Positions 53,965 through 63,875 of a DNA stretch of 64,000 nt are shown here, piece after piece (the first letter of the stretch is position 1; each line of letters opens with the position of its first letter). The notes under the pieces were generated by a model. The model searched no databases. It saw only the letters and a program-made list of their open reading frames with translations, and was not told the origin of the DNA. The stretch covers positions 1-64,000 of the forward strand of contig NZ_JARZHG010000039.1 in NCBI RefSeq assembly GCF_029946505.1, given 5' to 3'. Origin of the DNA: Polyangium sp. y55x31. Lineage in GTDB: Bacteria; Myxococcota_A; Polyangia; Polyangiales; Polyangiaceae. A program made the position numbers and the translations under genes.

Positions 53965-54960
53965 TCAGGTCCCGACGAACGCGTCGAGGTCGACCTGATA
54001 GAGCTGCTCGAGCGCCTGCCACGCCGGGCCGCCCTCGGCCTCCCAGTGGGGCGCGATGTCGCCGATGTGCGACGAGAGAAGGCGAAAATGAGGGGCGAGC
54101 AGGGCGGGCAGGTACACGCGCGGATCGAATCGATCGACGACGCGGCGCACGTCCTGGGCCACGATCGCGGCCTTGCCCATCTCGCCGCGGCTCACGAGGA
54201 GCTCGAAGGCTTCGAGCTTGCGGATGAACTGCTCGAGCGCGGCCGAGACCTCGATCGTGCGGGCGGGCGGCGCGCTGGGATGGGGTTTTTCCGACTCGAA
54301 CACAGGCTCGGGATCGGAGGGCGCATTCTCCTCGGGCTCGTCCAGGGCTTGCTCCTCGATCGGCTCCGGCTCCGCGGGCGTGACCTCCGCCGGGGGCGGC
54401 GGCGGGGGAGGCGGAGGCGGCGGCACGCGCTGGAAGACGCTCTCGCTGCGGGCGCGCAGCGCGGAGAGCTCACGCACGGATTGTGGAGATTCGATCGCGG
54501 CCGTGATGGCCTTGGCGAGCGCCTCGGCCTCGGCGGCGGTCTTCGTCAGCAAATCGCGCGGGATCGTCGTGGCCCAGGTCTTCCACGTCGCGTCGCGCTT
54601 GGTTTCGTGGAAGTCGATGGACGCTCGAATCCCGCGGAACAAAAGCGTCCAGGCCGAGTCGGCCACGCGCGCCTTGCGCTGGAAGGGCCGGAGCGCGCGG
54701 AAGCCTCCTTCGAGGGCGAAACGTGTGGTCGCGAGGATCTCGGGCAATGCCATCGGGCCTCGCTCGGCGAAGACGCCGAGCAAAAAGGCCGCGACGAGCC
54801 GGGCGTCGGTCGCGCCGGCTTCGATCGAGAGCGAGGCACGCTCGGCGGCGGCGCGCAGCTCGCCGCCCTGGGCGAGGCGCAACGTATCGTCCACAGCCGC
54901 GGTGGTCGCATCCATTCCGGGGCCGGAGAGGGCGTGCGTGACGAGGTTCGGATCGAGCAT
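53965..54960 (-). CDS. tssA: TssA-like T6SS assembly protein
   Basis: I take the ATG at 54960 (331 residues). The protein is Ala/Glu-rich and helical, with an 11-proline run near residue 180 and an acidic linker. The C-terminal part (LEAFELLVSRGEMGKAAIVAQDVRRVVDRFDPRVYLPALLAPHF) fits the VasJ/TssA-like C-terminal domain that primes and caps the growing tube. The N-terminal ImpA signature is not obvious, so this is a family-level call. It begins 41 bp after the AMP-binding gene. Confidence 0.7.
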   Translation of the reverse strand: MLDPNLVTHALSGPGMDATTAAVDDTLRLAQGGELRAAAERASLSIEAGATDARLVAAFLLGVFAERGPMALPEILATTRFALEGGFRALRPFQRKARVADSAWTLLFRGIRASIDFHETKRDATWKTWATTIPRDLLTKTAAEAEALAKAITAAIESPQSVRELSALRARSESVFQRVPPPPPPPPPPPAEVTPAEPEPIEEQALDEPEENAPSDPEPVFESEKPHPSAPPARTIEVSAALEQFIRKLEAFELLVSRGEMGKAAIVAQDVRRVVDRFDPRVYLPALLAPHFRLLSSHIGDIAPHWEAEGGPAWQALEQLYQVDLDAFVGT

Positions 54961-55001
54961 GACGAAGACCTCGGACCGAGGTGTATGTCGGGACAGACCC
55001 G

Positions 55002-56651
55002 TCAGGTCCCGAGCATCTGCGCCCGGAGGCCGGTCAGATCGCGGAAGACGGGGCTTTCCGCCTTCCGCAGGAGGATGCCCGAGGAGTATTGCCGATGGCA
55101 CCAGTCGAGGTCCAATTCCTTGCCGACGCGCCGGGGGAAGAGGGGGAAGATCTCGACGCGCTGCGGGAGGAAGTCCTCGCCGAGATCATCGCGGATCGTG
55201 CGGGAAACGAGGGCGGAGACATCCTTTGCGGGGACGTCGCTCGCGCCCGTGAAGACGAGCAGGAGGAAGGCCCAGCGGGCGCCCGGTTCTCCGGTCGGCA
55301 CGGGCACGACGGCGGCGCCCACGACGCCGGGCAGCGTGGAGACGCGGGCCGTGACCTCGCTCGCGGGATACACGCGCGCGGCGCGGCGCGGGAGCAGGGT
55401 CGAGCCATACAGGAACTCGGCGCCGAGGCTCGCGAGAATGAAAAACCCTTCTTTGCCGGGCAGGGGGACGAAGACGCCGGTCGCGCCGACGGCAGGTTCA
55501 CCGCTGCCGCCGGAATCGAGCACGAGGTACGGACGGCCGGGCGCGGGCAAGGCGCGGGCATTGCTGCTGCCGGGCCGGCGGGTGGAGAAAAGCAGGCAGC
55601 CGCCGCTGGCCGCGTCGACGAGGACGTTGCTCACCGGAGCACGCGCGAGGTCGTTTTTTTTGATGAACTCGTTGTGACCGATCCAGTCGAGAGGCTCGTC
55701 GACGCTCCGGAAGACGTGACGGAGGCGCGCGAGGCGCGCGGGTTTGCGGCGAAGGTGGGCCGCGACCGTCGGGGCCGCGCCGAGCACGGTGATCGGCGAT
55801 TTTTCGAGGAGGGTCGGGTCTTCTTCGAGGTCGGCCTTTCGAACGTCAACGAACGTCGCGCCCGCGAGAAGGGTCGAGAGGAGCAGGGCCGGCATGTGCT
55901 GCTGCATCGGGAAATCCGGCGCCGCGAGGGCGTCGCCGGGGCCGATGCGATAAGCGAACACGGCGTCGCGCAAGGCGTCTTCGAGGGCACGCGCGGCGGG
56001 AAGATCGACGGGGACGAGCAGCGGCGCGCGCAGCGGGGAGAAGAGACGGCCGCAGGGCTCGTCGGGCGCATACGCATACGGGGGCGCGCGCAGGGCGGGG
56101 CCATTCTCGACGAGGGGTAATGCGAGCGCGGCGAAATCACCGAGCGGCGGAGGATCGTCGGGATCGAAGATGACGTGCGCGGGCCCGAGCGCTTCGAGGC
56201 GCGCGGCGAGCGCGCTGGCGCCCGCGGGTTCGAGGATGGCAACGCAAAGGCCGAGGCGCAGGGCCGCGGCGAGGGCCACGACGAACGCGGGTCCGAGGGG
56301 AAGGACAATGGCGATCGGCGCGCCGGCCTTGGCGCCGCGTTGCGCCCAGGCGGCTGCACACGCGGAGGCGCGGGCGTCGAGCGCGGAAAACGAGAGCGAG
56401 CGCGCCGTGGAACGTTCATACCAGACAAACGCCGGCCGGTTCGCGGCGACGTGACGCAGGACGGCGTCGTGATAGAGATCCTGCGATTTTCCCGGGCGAC
56501 TGCGGAGCGGCGGGCCTTTTTCGCGGACGAATTCGAAGAGGGCAGACCAGAAAGAATCAGGGGCCTCGCAGCTCGCGGCGAGCCAGTCGAGCGAGGGGAC
56601 ATCATCCTCGCGAGAGAGGTCGAGGCTCTGGACGAGGGCGGGGATCTCCAT
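55002..56651 (-). CDS. AMP-binding (ANL superfamily)-like protein lacking the P-loop motif
   Basis: This 549-residue protein has the ANL-fold order: an N-terminal GAPIAIVLPLGPAFVVALAAAL segment, a core with LLLSTLLAGATFVDV, YGSTLLPRR, then a C-terminal subdomain with PGVVGAAVVPVP. It ends PRRVGKELDLDW, carrying the lysine position that is catalytic in acyl-CoA ligases. The A3 motif (TSGTTGxPK) is missing and replaced by a segment near PLLVPVDLPAARALE, so adenylation is doubtful. It lies at the head of the T6SS operon, 41 bp before tssA. Such a gene is unexpected there and may act as a modifier or structural adaptor. Confidence 0.75.
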   Translation of the reverse strand: MEIPALVQSLDLSREDDVPSLDWLAASCEAPDSFWSALFEFVREKGPPLRSRPGKSQDLYHDAVLRHVAANRPAFVWYERSTARSLSFSALDARASACAAAWAQRGAKAGAPIAIVLPLGPAFVVALAAALRLGLCVAILEPAGASALAARLEALGPAHVIFDPDDPPPLGDFAALALPLVENGPALRAPPYAYAPDEPCGRLFSPLRAPLLVPVDLPAARALEDALRDAVFAYRIGPGDALAAPDFPMQQHMPALLLSTLLAGATFVDVRKADLEEDPTLLEKSPITVLGAAPTVAAHLRRKPARLARLRHVFRSVDEPLDWIGHNEFIKKNDLARAPVSNVLVDAASGGCLLFSTRRPGSSNARALPAPGRPYLVLDSGGSGEPAVGATGVFVPLPGKEGFFILASLGAEFLYGSTLLPRRAARVYPASEVTARVSTLPGVVGAAVVPVPTGEPGARWAFLLLVFTGASDVPAKDVSALVSRTIRDDLGEDFLPQRVEIFPLFPRRVGKELDLDWCHRQYSSGILLRKAESPVFRDLTGLRAQMLGT

Positions 56652-56729
56652 GAGGCGCCCGGGCAGACGAGCAGGGCGCGCGCAGCGGGGCAAGTTTTCC
56701 GCAACGCCGGGGCTCGCCCGGGCCGTGCC

Positions 56730-57140
56730 CCCTCAATTGCAGGTGGCCCCGTCCTCGAAGCATTTCTGGAAGTTGCAGCGACATACCACGCTCCGGCCGC
56801 CCGGCATGTCCGTGGTCCAGCCGTCCTTGGAGCAATCGGAGAACGAGCACCGCGTGCGGGCCGACTCACCGCCGGGCAAGTCCGTCTCCCAGCCGTTCTT
56901 CATGCAATCGGAGAACGAGCATCGCGTCCGCGCCGTCGTGCCATCCGGGAAGCTCGTCTCCCAGCCGTCCTTCATGCAATTGGAGAACGAGCACCGCGTC
57001 CGCGCCGTCGTGCCATCCGGGTAACGGGCCTCCCAGCCGTCTTTCATGCAATCGCCGAAGGAGCAACGCACGTCGATGTCGCCCTCGGGCGTCGAGGTCG
57101 TCCACCCATCCTTCAAGCAATTGCTGAACTTGCAGCGGCC
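56730..57140 (-). repeat. Six 72-bp tandem repeats
   Basis: The repeats encode the 24-residue Cys-rich unit at the lipoprotein C-terminus. The two central units are nearly identical at DNA level (plus-strand 56935-57080); the outer ones are more diverged. Boundaries are approximate. Confidence 0.85.
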
Positions 57141-57857
57141 CGCGGCGAGGACCGCGGCCGCCACGTAACGCGCAGTTTTCGCCTGCGCTTTTCGTTCGGT
57201 TTCCTGGGCCGCGGCCTCGGCGGCGACACGCTCGGCTTCGATCTTGCGGAACCTGGCGACGTCGCTGCTCGCGTTCGCCCATTTCAATTGCTTCGCGTCG
57301 TCGTGCGCCCAAGAGAGGCACGCGCCGGTGAAGGAAGGGACATCGTCTGCGGGGACCTTGGGCCTCACGCGATGGCAGGCCCGGAGAACGATGGCGTCGG
57401 CGTCGGCGTGCGGCGCGACTTCGGTGAGCAGGTCGAACGATTCGAGCGAGGGAGCTTTTTCGATCGACTTTTCGAGGTACCCGGCGGCCTCGAGCTCCAG
57501 CTTCGCGACCTCGATTTCGCCGTTTCTGACGGCTTTGGTGCGCCTCAGCTCCATCACACGCTCGGCGAAGGCTCCGGCGTCGTCGACGAGGTCCTTGCCT
57601 GCCGTGATCTTCACACGCAGCGACGCGAGCTCGGCCTGGATCTCCTCGACGCGCGTGGCCTCCGCGTCCTCTTCCTTTTCGACCTCCGCGACCCGCGCGG
57701 CGGCACGATTCTCCGGGGGGACCTCGACAGGCTCGGGCTCTCCGAAGCCACTCGTCTGCGCTTGCGTCTGCACTTGCAGCGGGATGAGCGAGCACCCCAT
57801 GCCGAGCACGACGGGGAGCGCGAGGGCGAGGGTCCGGGCCTTGGGAGTACGCCACAT
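56733..57857 (-). CDS. Lipoprotein with six tandem Cys-rich repeats
   Basis: I start at 57857 (374 residues), which gives a signal ending LGMGC (Cys22). Residues about 30-250 are helical and Glu/Ala-rich. The C-terminal 140 residues carry six 24-residue repeats of the form RCSFxxCMKDGWETxxPDGTTART, each with two cysteines. The repeats look like a small metal- or disulphide-stabilised binding array. It is 82 bp upstream of the AMP-binding gene on the same strand and might be the first gene of the T6SS operon, but the gap allows its own transcript. No family recognised. Confidence 0.75.
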   Translation of the reverse strand: MWRTPKARTLALALPVVLGMGCSLIPLQVQTQAQTSGFGEPEPVEVPPENRAAARVAEVEKEEDAEATRVEEIQAELASLRVKITAGKDLVDDAGAFAERVMELRRTKAVRNGEIEVAKLELEAAGYLEKSIEKAPSLESFDLLTEVAPHADADAIVLRACHRVRPKVPADDVPSFTGACLSWAHDDAKQLKWANASSDVARFRKIEAERVAAEAAAQETERKAQAKTARYVAAAVLAAGRCKFSNCLKDGWTTSTPEGDIDVRCSFGDCMKDGWEARYPDGTTARTRCSFSNCMKDGWETSFPDGTTARTRCSFSDCMKNGWETDLPGGESARTRCSFSDCSKDGWTTDMPGGRSVVCRCNFQKCFEDGATCN

Positions 57858-57991
57858 ATCGCGTCGATCGTACGCGGATCCGCGGCGACGCTCAACCACG
57901 CGTGCTGCGCCTTCGCCATCTATTTGGCCCTATCCTCGTGACGCCTGGTACCCTCGTCCCGCCGGAGGGGGAAACTCGCCCGGAAGGCCCG

Positions 57992-58384
57992 ATGCTGGTC
58001 ACCATTCGGATTCGAACCACGCGCGACGAGGGACGGACCGCGCTCTGCGAGCTCACGCTGGACCGCCGGCAGAGCTTCTCGGCGCTCGCCGAATCCCTCT
58101 TCACGCAATGGGAGATCGAGACCGCCGGGCCGCGGCTCGATCCGGAAGATCGCGCGGGCCTTTTGCGCAAGCTCGAAAGCTGGCTCGTCACGCACCGGCA
58201 CGACCTGCGCTTCGGGCAGGCGCCGATCTTCGAGTACACGTGCCTGCGCCCGCCCGCGCCCCCGAAGCGGCCGCGCCCCCTGCCCCGCCCCGCCGAAGCG
58301 CCCCCTTCCCCGCCCGTCGACGACAGCGGCGAGGACGGGGCCCTGAAGCGCATCGAGGCCCAGATCGATTGGCAAGGGGGTTAG
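57992..58384 (+). CDS. Small hypothetical protein heading the radical-SAM operon
   Basis: I start at ATG 57992 behind GGAAGG (130 residues); GTG at 57938 or 57902 would lengthen it. A compact N-terminal domain (VTIRIRTTRDEGRTALCELTLD, then FSALAESLFTQWEIETAG) is followed by WLVTHRHDLRFGQAPIFEYTC and a Pro/Arg-rich tail. I do not recognise it. The next gene starts 2 bp after its stop, so it belongs to the six-gene operon that diverges from the T6SS. The Pro-rich tail suggests it binds a partner. Confidence 0.65.
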   Translation: MLVTIRIRTTRDEGRTALCELTLDRRQSFSALAESLFTQWEIETAGPRLDPEDRAGLLRKLESWLVTHRHDLRFGQAPIFEYTCLRPPAPPKRPRPLPRPAEAPPSPPVDDSGEDGALKRIEAQIDWQGG

Positions 58385-58386
58385 GC

Positions 58387-59328
58387 ATGAGCGGGGTGAA
58401 ATCGCTGCGCATTCGGCCGAGCAAGCGGGACGAGGAGGCCCTGCGGCGAGCTGCGGCCGAACGAGCGAAGCTGGCGCGTGAGGAGGCCTCGAAGGCGGAG
58501 GCCTCGAAGCCTTTGCCATCGGCCATAGTGCCGAGGACGGCGCCCGTGGAGGCGTGCCTCCGGCGCGTCGAGCGGATCCTCGGTCTCTTGTCGGCATGCG
58601 CGACGCTCGGCATCACGCTCGATCGCGAGGCCGAGCAGGCCCGCGCCGCGCTCGTCGAATTCACGCGCCAGCCGGACGCGGCGAGGCTCGGGGCCGTGGA
58701 CGCTCTCCTTGCGCGGGTCTCGCCACGCACGCTGGAAGAGGCCATCGCGGCCAGGCAAGAGGCGCTCACGCGTGCGCTCGCCGTGCTGGAGGCGCCCGCG
58801 TGGCAGCGGCAGCTCGAAGCTTTTCGCGCGGGGCTCACGGCCGATCTCCGAGGTTTGGCCGGACGAAGGGTGCAAGACGGCCCGGCGAACGTCGGGGCCC
58901 TGCTCGGCGAGCTCGATGCGCTGCTCGCGGCGCGGGCGCGGGCGCGGGTCGTGTCGCTCTGCGAGGGTGGCGTCGCGGCGGGGCTCCGGGCCTCGGAGGT
59001 TCGATTCGAGCCGCGCGAAGGCGCGTTCGTCGCCGAGCTCTCCGACGATCACGGCGTCTTCGCGCGGATCGCGGAGCACCTCGTGTCGTGGGCCGCGCTC
59101 CCGGAGATCGACGCGATCGAAATGCGCGGGCCCGCAGAGTGGGACGGTCCAGCGTGCGTGCACGGCGGTTATGCGGACGTGCTCGGGGCGCTGCGGGCGC
59201 AAGGCGTCGAGGCGGAACTCTACGGCGAGGACGGGCGCGCGCTCTGGCCCGCGGGCGGCGATGACGCGGGCGGCGCGGAGGTTGTCCTGCAAAACGTAAC
59301 GGCGACGGGGAGGCAAGGTTCGTCGTGA
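58387..59328 (+). CDS. Hypothetical helical protein coupled to the radical-SAM gene
   Basis: This 313-residue protein begins with a basic helix (KSLRIRPSKRDEEALRRAA), followed by Ala/Leu/Glu-rich helices and a mixed C-terminal domain (about 200-300) with EVRFEPREGAFVAELSDDHG. No motif is recognised and there is no signal or membrane helix. Its stop overlaps the GTG of the radical-SAM gene (GTGA), suggesting stoichiometric production. It could be the substrate or scaffold of the radical-SAM enzyme, but that is inference from linkage alone. Confidence 0.7.
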   Translation: MSGVKSLRIRPSKRDEEALRRAAAERAKLAREEASKAEASKPLPSAIVPRTAPVEACLRRVERILGLLSACATLGITLDREAEQARAALVEFTRQPDAARLGAVDALLARVSPRTLEEAIAARQEALTRALAVLEAPAWQRQLEAFRAGLTADLRGLAGRRVQDGPANVGALLGELDALLAARARARVVSLCEGGVAAGLRASEVRFEPREGAFVAELSDDHGVFARIAEHLVSWAALPEIDAIEMRGPAEWDGPACVHGGYADVLGALRAQGVEAELYGEDGRALWPAGGDDAGGAEVVLQNVTATGRQGSS

Positions 59329-59915
59329 CGGACCTCCTGCTCAACCTCGCGGATGCCGTCGCGCCGTCACGCGCGAACGGCCCCGGCGCGCGCGCGGTCC
59401 TCTGGGCGCAGGGCTGCTCGCTCCGATGCCGGGGCTGTCACAACCCGCAAACTTGGGCCACGGCGCCGCGGCGCGTTTGCACGGTGAATGCAGCCGCGTC
59501 CTGGGTGCGCTCCTTCCGAGGCTTGCGCGGGGTGACGTTGAGCGGCGGAGAACCCTTCGAGCAAGCGCTCGGCTTCGCGGCGCTCTGCCGCGCGCTTCGG
59601 GCCGAGGGCGCGGACGTCGTGGCATTTTCGGGTTTTGCCCGGGACGAGATCGAAGGAGACGTGCGACCTCATTCCCGGGCGCTGCTCGCCGAGGTCGATC
59701 TGCTGATCGACGGCCGATACGAGGCCGACCTCGCAGCGCGGCTACCCTTGCGGGGCTCGTCGAACCAGCGTCTGCATTTCCTGACGAACCGGATTCGCCC
59801 CGAGGAAATCGAAGGTTTGCCCGCGGTGGAGTGGCTCGGCAAGGGGGAGCGGGCGCGCGTGACGGGGTTCGTCCTCCGCGCCCTCGGGCCACGAACCGCC
59901 GAGGGGCGCGCATGA
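59325..59915 (+). CDS. Radical-SAM activase-like enzyme (NrdG/PflA type)
   Basis: This 196-residue protein carries the radical-SAM cluster motif CSLRCRGC (Cys31, 35, 38), preceded by GARAVLWAQG, and LSGGEPFEQ (72-80) for SAM binding. Size and sequence resemble NrdG/PflA activases, which make a glycyl radical in a partner enzyme. The C-terminus is short with FLTNRIRP. No glycyl-radical partner or ribonucleotide reductase is nearby. Its neighbours are unknown proteins, a GTPase-like protein and toxins, so the target is probably different. The GTG start is coupled to the previous gene, and the ATGA at its end to the next. Confidence 0.85.
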   Translation: MTDLLLNLADAVAPSRANGPGARAVLWAQGCSLRCRGCHNPQTWATAPRRVCTVNAAASWVRSFRGLRGVTLSGGEPFEQALGFAALCRALRAEGADVVAFSGFARDEIEGDVRPHSRALLAEVDLLIDGRYEADLAARLPLRGSSNQRLHFLTNRIRPEEIEGLPAVEWLGKGERARVTGFVLRALGPRTAEGRA

Positions 59916-61089
59916 GCGGGAGCCCCGCGCCGGATCGGGAGCGCGAACCTGCGATCCTGCTGCTCGGCTGGCGTCGGTCCGGAAAAACCCGGACGCGGAT
60001 GCGGTGGAGCCAATACGCCCGCATGGCGCCCGTGACGCCCGAGGGAATCGGTCCTCCGCGGGTGGAGACGGGGGCAAACCCGGCGCCGACGGCGGCGGTG
60101 ACGGAGCATCGGATCGAAATCGGCGAGCGCGCAGTGCGGGTGATCGACGTGCCGGGGGCGATCGTGGACGCGGCGCGGGACGAGGCCGGGGCGCTGCGCG
60201 ATGCGCTGGAGCCGCGGATCGGTCGAATCGGAGGCATCGTCCTTTGCGTGGCCCCGCCCGTGCCGCCGCGGCGAAAAGGGTTGGTCCCGGGACACGTGCA
60301 TCCCTCGCTCGTACCTGCTTATGGCGACCTTTTCCCGGCCGGCGAAGCGACGGCCGAGCCCGCGGCCGCGCAGGTCGAGGAGGTGCGCGCGCGGATCGAC
60401 GCCGTGATGGCGTTCGTGGAGCAATTCGCGGGGCGCATGGGCAAGGACGCGCGCGACGTGCCCATTGCCGTGCAGGTCAATTTCGCGGATCTCGTCGCGC
60501 TCGGGAGCACGGACGACGAGGACGCGGCGGCGCGGGATCGGCTCTTCGCGCGGTATGGTCGTATGCTGCCGGCCGATCGGGCGGCGTTCACGAACCCCGC
60601 GCAGATCGAGGCGCGGCGCGCCGAGGCGGCGGCGGTGGACGCCGACGTATCCGCCCTCGCGACGGACATCGCGGACTTCATGCGAACGCGATGGCCCGGA
60701 CACGATTTCTGGTTTTCGGTGGCCGCGAACGTGGAGGATCCGCTCGGGCACCGGAGCGCGGCGGCGGGACTCGTGTATCTCGTCGACCGGACGCTCGGGG
60801 AAGAGGCACTCGCGGCGGCGCGCGCAGAGCGCGAGGAAGCGCGGCGCGTCGAAATGGCGCGGCGCGTGGAAGCGCGGCGGGCCCTCTTGCGGCGTTTCCG
60901 ACCCGCGCTCGTCGGGGTGCCCGCGTTGCTTCTCCTCTTGCTGGCCGCGAGCACGGTGACCTGGGAGAGCCGCACGGAACATGCCGCACCTTTGCTGGTT
61001 CGCCGCGTGCGGTGGTACGCTCAAACCTATCTAGCCCCGGAGGGTCCTGGGCATGGCCCCGGCCCCCGCGCAGCTCGGACGCGATCGCC

Positions 61090-61093
<4 letters not shown>
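59912..61093 (+). CDS. Membrane-anchored GTPase-like protein
   Basis: This 393-residue protein has a P-loop LLGWRRSGKTRT (G19-T26), a switch/Walker-B DVPG (79-82) and VQVNFADLV, comparable to the N-x-x-D guanine-specificity motif. A single membrane helix lies near 330-350 (ALVGVPALLLLLLAASTV) after an Arg/Glu/Ala coiled coil. These point to a GTPase-like switch tethered to the membrane, facing the cytosol. The motif spacing is unlike Ras or TssM, so family assignment is open. It is coupled by ATGA on both sides, to the radical-SAM gene and to the DUF4157 toxin gene. Confidence 0.75.
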
Positions 61094-62298
<1,205 letters not shown>

Positions 62299-62332
62299 GG
62301 TTTTCCCAGGGAACGACGCGGAGGAGGCGGCG

Positions 62333-63076
62333 ATGGCGAACGGCGAGGGCGAGGGGAAAAAGCAGCGGGCGCCGCATCCGGCGACGGTGCAGCGGAAAAC
62401 GACGACGGCGCAGCCCGGAAAACGGCCGAGCAGGCCGCCGCACCCGGCCACGGTGCAAAAGAAATCGGCCGCGACGACGGGCGCGCGGAAAGAACGGCCG
62501 CCGCATCCGGCCACGGTGCAACGAAAAGCCTCCGCGCCCGGCGGCGCGCGCAAGGAGCGGCCGCCGCATCCGGCCACGGTGGCCCGGACAAACGGATCCG
62601 GCGCCGCGCAACGGCTCGCGGCGCCCGGGAAAACCGGCGCCGTCACGCTGGCGTCCGGCTCGGCGCTTTATCATGCGACGAGTTATGCCGGGCTCAACGT
62701 CCTTCTGCGGTCGGGGATCGGGGCCGGCGTGAACGGGCGGACGGGCTCGGTGTTCCCCACGTCGACCGCGCTCGACGCCGGGCGTGCGGGCTCGGGCGGG
62801 CCGGCGGCGGTGCTGGAGCTGCGGACGACGCGCGCCTTGCAAGGCGATCGTGACGCGCCGGCGCAGCGAAAGACCGCGGCCCCGGTCGAGCCCGCGGAGG
62901 GAGACACGCCGCCCGATTTCGCCGTCGATCGCCGCGGCTCTCGCGGGGTGCAGTGCAAACTGCACCCTCGCGCGCTCGATGCGCTCGAACCCGTGGCCGT
63001 GCACCTGCGCGACGCGCGTGGCGCCTGGGCGCGCTTCACGGTCGCGCAGTACCGCGAGATGTCGGGCGCGGGCTGA
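62333..63076 (+). CDS. PPHPAT-repeat protein with possible ADP-ribosyltransferase-like C-terminus
   Basis: Four copies of a 21-residue unit (APHPATVQRK, PPHPATVQKK, PPHPATVQRK, PPHPATVART) fill residues 10-100 of 247. The C-terminal domain begins GSALYHATSYAGLNVLLRSGI and continues to GSVFPTSTALDAG. The YHAT-x5-L-x-x-LL-x-x-GI pattern recalls DarT and related ART-fold enzymes, which bind NAD, but the later catalytic residues cannot be placed. It lies 34 bp after the DUF4157 gene and is probably a second effector. No signal peptide. Confidence 0.65.
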   Translation: MANGEGEGKKQRAPHPATVQRKTTTAQPGKRPSRPPHPATVQKKSAATTGARKERPPHPATVQRKASAPGGARKERPPHPATVARTNGSGAAQRLAAPGKTGAVTLASGSALYHATSYAGLNVLLRSGIGAGVNGRTGSVFPTSTALDAGRAGSGGPAAVLELRTTRALQGDRDAPAQRKTAAPVEPAEGDTPPDFAVDRRGSRGVQCKLHPRALDALEPVAVHLRDARGAWARFTVAQYREMSGAG

Positions 63077-63132
63077 ACCGCTGCCGCGCCCTTGCCTCGG
63101 CGCTCCGGCTTCTTCACCATGCGCTCCCGCAC

Positions 63133-63867
63133 ATGGCGTCGCTCGAAGACATCACCAGGCGCTACTACGAGACGACGGCCTCGCGTGGCCACCGCCCGAC
63201 TGCCGAGCACTACAAAACGAGCTCCGCGGGCCTCTTGCGCCGCCTCGGCCCTTGGCTCCCCGAAGATCGCACGACGGCGTGCCTCGACCTCGCCTGCGGC
63301 TGCGGCGAGCTCATCTACGCGCTCGAACAGCGCGGGTTCGTCCGTACACACGGCGTCGACCTCTGCGTCGAGGAGCTCGACGAGGCGCGGAAGTTCGTGC
63401 GCGGCGAGCTCGTGGTGGGCGACGTGATCGACCACCTCGCCGCGGCGCGCGAGGGCGCCTACGGCTTCGTGACGGCCTTCAACATCGTCGAGCACCTGCC
63501 CAAGGATCGGCTCATCGACTTCTTCCGCGAGGCGCATCGCGTGCTGCGTCCGGGCGGCGCGCTCGTGGGCATGGTGCCGAACGCCGTGTCGCCGTTCGGC
63601 GCGGCGGCGCGATACTGGGACATCACGCACCAGATCGCGTTCACGCCGAACAGCATCACGCAGCTCGCGGCGATGACTGGCTTTGGCGAGCGCGTGGAGT
63701 TCCGCGAGTGCGGCCCGGTGCCGTACGGCGTGAAGAGCGCGATCCGGTACGTCGCCTGGCGAGCGTTGCGCGGCGCGATCGAGGCGTGGTTTCTCGTGGA
63801 AAACGGGGCGACGCGCGGCGGGATCTATTCGTCGGACATGCTCTTCCGGCTGCGGAAGGAGGGCTAG
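63133..63867 (+). CDS. Class I SAM-dependent methyltransferase
   Basis: This 244-residue protein has CLDLACGCGELIYAL as SAM-binding motif I near residue 52, then THGVDLCVEELDEARKF, FVTAFNIVEHLPKD (motif IV region), and HRVLRPGGALVGMVPN. It resembles UbiE/lipopolysaccharide-type methylases. I choose ATG 63133. It begins 56 bp after the last effector gene and 8 bp before the next gene, which looks like a sugar-transfer gene, so it more probably belongs to a downstream polysaccharide-type cluster than to the effector operon. Confidence 0.85.
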   Translation: MASLEDITRRYYETTASRGHRPTAEHYKTSSAGLLRRLGPWLPEDRTTACLDLACGCGELIYALEQRGFVRTHGVDLCVEELDEARKFVRGELVVGDVIDHLAAAREGAYGFVTAFNIVEHLPKDRLIDFFREAHRVLRPGGALVGMVPNAVSPFGAAARYWDITHQIAFTPNSITQLAAMTGFGERVEFRECGPVPYGVKSAIRYVAWRALRGAIEAWFLVENGATRGGIYSSDMLFRLRKEG

Positions 63868-63875
63868 GCGCCGCC

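Noticed and set aside
59325-59915. Anaerobic ribonucleotide reductase activase (nrdG)
   Set aside because: The motif fits, but no NrdD or other glycyl-radical partner is present, so I do not assign the symbol.
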